NCBI GenBank assembly: GCA_013398175.1
Contig: VZRZ01003109.1
Span: forward strand, 983,898-1,047,897
Direction of reading: 5' to 3'
DNA length: 64,000 nucleotides
Origin: Climacteris rufus
Taxonomy: Eukaryota > Chordata > Aves > Passeriformes > Climacteridae
In this document: one piece after another, positions 63,261-64,000 of the stretch
Position numbering within the stretch: position 1 is the stretch's first letter
Layout: each line of letters begins with the position of its first letter
Position numbers and translations under genes: made by a program
Notes under the pieces: model-generated
The model's input: the letters and a program-made list of their open reading frames with translations, nothing else
Told to the model about the DNA's origin: nothing
The model's database searches: none

Positions 63261-64000
63261 TCTCATTCATTTATTTGACATAATAGAACCCAAAATTTAT
63301 TTACGTTGGTTTTTTTCCTTACAATAATCAACTCTATAAATCTGCAAATTATGAAAATAAAATGCCTTAAATTCCTAGAAACTCAGAGAAAAGTGTTATT
63401 TATGTATTATGCTCTGGGGATGGGGATACATTTCTTTGTGTGTATGAATGTACCTGGGTCTTAGAGAATACACAGAGGATAGGGAAGTTATATCCAGACT
63501 AAGCCTGGAAGATACACCAGCCTGGAAACTGGTACCAAATTCTCTAATATCTGTCTCTGCTATGTAAGATAATTGAATGGCTTAATTAAGAAATTCTTAA
63601 AGAAAACCAATTTATTATAAACCACAGAGTTCTGATGACTATCAGGAAGGTAATAGATTACTTTTGAAGACCCACAAAAGGAGGACAGATGACCTTAATT
63701 TATGAACCGTATAATACAGTACCAAATATATAAGCCAGTTTTAGATAAACATATATTAATGAAGAAAGTCTTAAGTACGAAAAAATAACAACAGAATAGA
63801 TGGGACTATTAAAAAAAGATAATGATATAGAATGCAGGCTTGAAATCTTAACCATCTATTGCTCTCATGTCTGAACACATGAACACATGACAGCTTTCAT
63901 GCTCTGAGTCAACAATAATTTTGCCTTCCCCTTCTGCATTCCTAGAATGCTTCTGCTGCAACTTAATTTGCTTATGACTAGGGACAGTATTTTACTAGAA
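63261..64000. other. Non-coding AT-rich stretch to the window end
   Basis: No open frame of note. A short repeat ACACATGAACACATGA occurs at about 63876-63891. Confidence 0.55.

Overview
This window looks like about 64 kb of non-coding nuclear DNA from a bird. It is AT-rich and full of stop codons. No reading frame exceeds about 140 codons, and none can be tied to an intact gene. The strongest clue to the organism is a clear 3' end of a CR1 LINE at 59826-59962 in the usual avian form. A second, older piece from the CR1 reverse-transcriptase region lies near 49.74-49.92 kb, and an ancient amniote-type interspersed repeat lies near 10.06-10.32 kb. Two short runs of N sit in A/T homopolymers, as is usual in a draft vertebrate assembly. 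There is no operon structure and no bacterial or phage gene content.

Layout. 1-10 kb: unannotatable AT-rich DNA with a 58-bp duplication and simple repeats. 10.06-10.32 kb: ancient LINE-like repeat. 12.4-12.54 kb: a short reading frame that weakly resembles the organic-anion transporter (SLCO/OATP) family, perhaps a decayed exon; this is speculative. 13.64-14.17 kb: a GC-richer segment next to the first gap. 14.3-47 kb: long unannotatable stretch with a second gap at 31.5 kb, microsatellites and several short tandem duplications. 47.055-48.296 kb and 58.454-59.507 kb: two copies of one endogenous-retrovirus LTR family, same orientation, each flanked by its own 5-bp target-site duplication. 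Each is therefore a separate solo LTR, not one end of a shared provirus. Between them are the CR1 relic, an A18 run and two GC-richer patches at 51.1 and 53.7 kb. 62.94-63.26 kb: AT-rich stretch with two octamer motifs and several homeodomain-type cores, a candidate but unproven regulatory element.

No set of genes works together here. The region is best read as a gene desert or a very large intron. The best supported content is the history of transposable elements: two independent LTR insertions of different apparent age, one of which gained an internal duplication. I found no convincing sign of a new multi-gene system.
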